Source: Rhizobium tibeticum (GTDB lineage Bacteria > Pseudomonadota > Alphaproteobacteria > Rhizobiales > Rhizobiaceae). From it: DNA of 64,000 nt. The first letter of the stretch is position 1, and the number at the start of each line of letters is the position of its first letter. The stretch spans positions 62,001 to 126,000 of the forward strand of contig NZ_FOCV01000017.1 of NCBI RefSeq assembly GCF_900110205.1, in the 5' to 3' direction. The notes beneath the pieces are model-generated. The model did no database searches, was not told where the DNA came from, and saw only the letters and a program-made list of their open reading frames with translations. Position numbers and translations under genes: made by a program. This document shows, in pieces, positions 61,948 through 64,000 of the stretch.

Positions 61948-63495
61948 TTACAGGCCCCACGGCAGTCCGAGGGCCTTCCAGACCGCAAAGAGACCCGTCC
62001 ACAGCACGAAGATCAGCACGACATAAGGAAGCATCAAAGAGACGATCGTGCCGACACCGGCGGACTTGTCGTATTTCTGGGCAAAGCCGACGACGAGCGC
62101 GAAGTAGGCATTGAGCGGCGTGATCGCATTCATCGGTGAATCGCCGACGCGATAGGCGGCAAGCACGGCTTCCGGCTCGACGCCGAGCTTCATCAGAAGC
62201 GGCACGAAAACCGGAGCGAAGATCGCCCACTTGGCAATGGCGCCCGTCAACAGCAGATCGATGATTGCAACCACGACGATAAAGCCGATCAACAGGGGTA
62301 ACGCTCCGATGTTGGCGGCCTGCAATACGCCCGAAAGGCTAAGCGCCATGACGGTGCCGATATTCGTGTAGGTGAAGTAGGCAACGAACTGGCTAAGCAC
62401 GAAGAACAGGAAGATGGTTCCGCCCATATTCTTGATCGACTTCTCGATCGCCGCGATGACCTCGGCCAGTGTCTTCAGCGTGCCGGCGCCGATGCCGTAG
62501 GCCCAGCCCGTCACCAGGAAGATCAGCATGATCAGGGCTATCAGGCCGTTCATGAAGGGTGAATTGCCGATGAGCTCGCCGGTATCGGGGTTGCGCAACG
62601 GCGCGCCGCTGGGGATCGTCAAAAGCAGGAAAACCACGAGAAGACCGATCAAACCATAGAGCGCGAACCGCAAACCGCGCGATTCCTGCTCGGAGAGCGT
62701 CGCGCCCTGAGCCTGCACGCCGCCCTCTGCGGTTGCGGGATCATACTCTCCCAGCCGAGGCGCGATCATGCGATCGGTGATGAACGCAATCAGCACCGTC
62801 AGAAAAAGGACCGAGACAATGGAAAACCAGACGTTGGATGCCAGACCGATCGACCGCGCGGGATCAACAAGATGCGCCGCATCATTGGTGAATTCGACGA
62901 GCACCGCATCGAGTGGCTTGATCAGCATATTGACCGTGAAGGCGCCAGCCACGGCAGCAAAGCCAAGCGCAAGGCCCGCCAGAGGGTGGCGCCCGACCGC
63001 CAGATAGGCAACGCCCGCAAGCGGTATCAGCACGAGATAGCCGGCATCCGCCGCGATACTTGCGAGGATGCCGACGAAAGCCAGAATATAGGTCAGCGCC
63101 CAGCGGGGTGAGACAATGACGAGCTTGCGGATCAGCGCCGTGACCAGGCCGGATTCCTCTGCGACGCCCGCGCCGATCATGGCAGCGATCATCAGCCCGA
63201 CAGCCGTAAAGCTCATGAAATTGGGAATGAGCGATGAATATAGAAAGCGGATGCCCTCCACATTCACCAGGCTGCGGATTGCTGTCGACGCCTGCTCAAT
63301 CTCGTGCGTGTCAGGATTGATGCGCTCGTAGCTCACCGCCGCTCCGAAAGCGCCGAGCACGGCCGACAAGATGATGACGATGCCGATCAGAATAAGGAAG
63401 ATGATGACGGGATGGGGAACCATGTTTCCCACCTTCTCAACGCCGTCGAGAAATCTCTGCATCGTGGTCTTTGACGCGGCATTGGCAGTGGCCAT
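61948..63495 (-). CDS. abgT: AbgT family transporter (p-aminobenzoyl-glutamate type)
   Basis: A 515-residue membrane protein with about 11 transmembrane segments. VEKVGNMVPHPVIIFLILIGIVIILSAVLG is the AbgT start, VGLMIAAMIGAGVAEESGLVTALIRKLV and ADAGYLVLIPLAG the conserved core, and YRVGDSPMNAITPLNAYFALV the second hairpin. Members import p-aminobenzoyl-glutamate or export sulfonamides. With the M20 peptidase behind it, use of amidated or peptide-linked compounds as nutrients is likely here. Confidence 0.9.
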   Translation of the reverse strand: MATANAASKTTMQRFLDGVEKVGNMVPHPVIIFLILIGIVIILSAVLGAFGAAVSYERINPDTHEIEQASTAIRSLVNVEGIRFLYSSLIPNFMSFTAVGLMIAAMIGAGVAEESGLVTALIRKLVIVSPRWALTYILAFVGILASIAADAGYLVLIPLAGVAYLAVGRHPLAGLALGFAAVAGAFTVNMLIKPLDAVLVEFTNDAAHLVDPARSIGLASNVWFSIVSVLFLTVLIAFITDRMIAPRLGEYDPATAEGGVQAQGATLSEQESRGLRFALYGLIGLLVVFLLLTIPSGAPLRNPDTGELIGNSPFMNGLIALIMLIFLVTGWAYGIGAGTLKTLAEVIAAIEKSIKNMGGTIFLFFVLSQFVAYFTYTNIGTVMALSLSGVLQAANIGALPLLIGFIVVVAIIDLLLTGAIAKWAIFAPVFVPLLMKLGVEPEAVLAAYRVGDSPMNAITPLNAYFALVVGFAQKYDKSAGVGTIVSLMLPYVVLIFVLWTGLFAVWKALGLPWGL

Positions 63496-64000
63496 GTCTT
63501 GCCTCCAAGTTGAACCGAGGTATGTCTCACCCCAGGCGTGCTCAAATGAGCTTGGGTTGGCACGTTGCCGTGACAGCGGTTGATCTGCGAATTGGCATGG
63601 ACCTCAACGTGCGATTAGCCGCGCGTACATGCCTTGTGTATCAACCGTTCTTGCCCGCCAACGGTGGCCGACCGCACCGCCTTTGAACGCACGAAAATTG
63701 CGATGTAATTCAATATATTAATGTAGTTTCCTGCCCATTCCGTATGACCGCAGGCGCATCGGCCAGAATTCAGCAACGATCGGGGAGAGGGAAGGATAGA
63801 TATCGCAAAAGAGCACCCTGCTTTCGGAAGCCCGCGTGCAAATTACTGGCGCGTTACCCGCTGGCGCGAATGACACCGACCGCGATTTCATGTTCATCAC
63901 CCGTTATCGCGGGCAAGCTGCAATATAGCGCCGACCATTGCGATCTTGAAACTCGCACTGCCCTGGACGACCGGCCACGTTGCCGATCACAGCGCCGGAA
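63496..64000. other. 505-bp end region without a supported gene
   Basis: Should contain the abgT promoter. An AT-rich patch (TTCAATATATTAATG, 63709-63723) stands out in otherwise GC-rich sequence. A 60-codon leftward frame (63900-63718) has no family features, and I do not call it. Confidence 0.4.

Noticed and set aside
63718-63900. 60-codon leftward frame near the right edge
   Set aside because: No family, no clear ribosome site, and short enough to be chance.

Overview
The window reads as accessory-replicon DNA (large plasmid or chromid) of a rhizobium: an alphaproteobacterium of the Rhizobiaceae, close to Rhizobium, Sinorhizobium/Ensifer or Agrobacterium. The evidence is a Ti-type conjugation block (traG, traD/mobC-like, a palindromic oriT candidate, traA), SyrB-family regulators known from Sinorhizobium symbiotic plasmids, DUF736 and DUF6118 plasmid proteins, and a very high density of ABC uptake operons each paired with a local regulator and catabolic enzymes. 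No rRNA, tRNA, CRISPR array or intact insertion sequence was seen.

Layout. 0-2.5 kb: a truncated FAD amine/amino-acid oxidase gene divergent from a GNAT acetyltransferase, then DUF736. 2.5-9.2 kb: conjugation block, traG and traD leftward, oriT in the gap, traA and DUF6118 rightward. 9.5-12.3 kb: two tandem copies of a two-gene cassette, each a SyrB-like HTH/coiled-coil protein followed by a about 202-residue partner ending in the same kind of helix. 12.6-22.7 kb: a carbohydrate locus with an intracellular GH28 enzyme, a MalEFG-type transporter, an (alpha/alpha)6 glycosidase, a ROK kinase-like protein, a ROK repressor and a detached transport ATPase; four copies of a 17-bp palindrome tie these units into one predicted regulon. 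22.8-27.6 kb: an Lrp/AsnC regulator divergent from a polar amino-acid ABC transporter and a homocysteine S-methyltransferase, with a perfect 23-bp palindrome between. 27.9-29.2 kb: an MFS exporter. 29.3-37.4 kb: a GntR regulator, a DapA-family lyase and an enolase-superfamily dehydratase facing a Dpp-type five-gene transporter. 37.6-45.4 kb: a zinc-type ROK repressor facing an ABC transporter plus a GH42 beta-galactosidase. 45.8-49.4 kb: an AraC regulator and decayed DNA including an RND efflux pseudogene. 49.4-56.2 kb: a lipoprotein esterase and a seven-gene Mrp/Mbh-like cation/proton antiporter cluster with two antiporter modules fused in one polypeptide. 56.8-63.5 kb: a beta-helix membrane protein, an SLC13/TrkA-C permease, a PepT-like peptidase and an AbgT transporter.

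The most unusual points are the duplicated SyrB/partner cassette, whose first SyrB copy has lost exactly eight residues of its HTH; the four-site palindrome regulon; and the rearranged Mrp-like cluster. Functions are assigned from recognisable families and motifs; transporter substrates are inferred from neighbours and are uncertain.
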